From Sphaerochaetaceae bacterium (GTDB lineage: Bacteria; Spirochaetota; Spirochaetia; Sphaerochaetales; Sphaerochaetaceae): a DNA stretch of 33,295 nt. Shown in pieces: positions 33,216-33,295 of the stretch. The stretch lies in assembly GCA_024698005.1 (NCBI GenBank), contig JAILRW010000137.1:1-33295 (forward strand). Direction: 5' to 3'. The notes beneath the pieces are model-generated. The model saw only the letters and a program-made list of their open reading frames with translations. It did not search any database and was not told the DNA's origin. Position numbers and translations under genes: made by a program. Position 1 is the stretch's first letter. Every line of letters starts with the position of its first letter.

Positions 33216-33295
33216 ATGAAAAAAGTTATCCTCATTCTTGTTGTACTTACAATTGTTCTCACCTCTACATTTGCTGCAAAGCTTGAATTCTCAAC
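33216..33295 (+). CDS. Start of a secreted protein, cut by window edge
   Basis: Only 26 codons are present. They encode a textbook signal peptide: MKK, a hydrophobic core of about 15 residues (VILILVVLTIVLTSTF), and a likely cleavage site after FAA before KLEFS. This resembles the start of the small barrel protein and of the importer binding protein. The product cannot be named. It is divergent from the MATE gene. Confidence 0.7.
   Translation, partial: MKKVILILVVLTIVLTSTFAAKLEFS

Noticed and set aside
1-33295. Mobile elements, prophage, CRISPR arrays, tRNA or rRNA genes
   Set aside because: I looked for transposase-like frames, terminal inverted repeats, evenly spaced direct repeats and tRNA cloverleaf ends and found none; gene packing is continuous housekeeping DNA.

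Overview
The window is a compact stretch of ordinary bacterial chromosome of fairly low GC. It has about 28 protein genes, almost no non-coding DNA, and no RNA gene, mobile element or CRISPR array that I could find. Signal peptides, one small outer-membrane-barrel-like protein and the overall protein style suggest a diderm spirochaete of the Treponema/Sphaerochaeta type. That placement is an inference from protein style, since no rRNA is present.

Layout. Position 1-230 is the N-terminus of guaA on the minus strand, divergent from a TtcA-type tRNA thiolase (357-1205, +) and a diaminopropionate ammonia-lyase (1289-2533, +). A convergent hairpin separates these from a three-gene minus-strand operon: DEAD-box helicase, ABC exporter, PlsC acyltransferase (6585-2574), joined by two ATGA overlaps. 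Next is the minus-strand operon mnmE-mnmG-rsmG-ftsK (13724-6734). It is divergent from epmA-efp (13780-15378, +). An MFS transporter, a YgeY-like M20 hydrolase and an EamA permease form a minus-strand operon (18751-15433). A nitroreductase (-) is divergent from epmB (+). After a bidirectional terminator come, on the minus strand, a small membrane protein, a PhnP-like hydrolase, polA, coaE and an unknown membrane-anchored protein (26084-20450), with a small barrel-like protein and nadE upstream (28660-26136). A three-gene ABC importer follows (31443-28766), then a 78-residue unknown protein and a MATE transporter (33158-31581). The start of a secreted protein (33216, +) runs off the edge.

Functional themes. 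Much of the window serves translation quality: TtcA (tRNA thiolation), MnmE/MnmG (wobble uridine), RsmG (16S rRNA methylation), and EF-P with both enzymes of its beta-lysylation pathway (EpmA and EpmB). A second theme is nitrogen or amino-acid scavenging: YgeX-type lyase, YgeY-type hydrolase and an ABC importer of the TrpX-like class.

The most interesting signals are these. (1) Repeatedly, a gene that heads a transcript lacks a Shine-Dalgarno site and has its -10 box only 6-10 bases before the start codon, which suggests leaderless mRNAs. (2) The FtsK linker carries a threefold 20-residue repeat. (3) PolA has an N-terminal extension that begins with a sequence resembling a sliding-clamp-binding motif. 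(4) MnmE and CoaE deviate at normally conserved nucleotide-binding residues.
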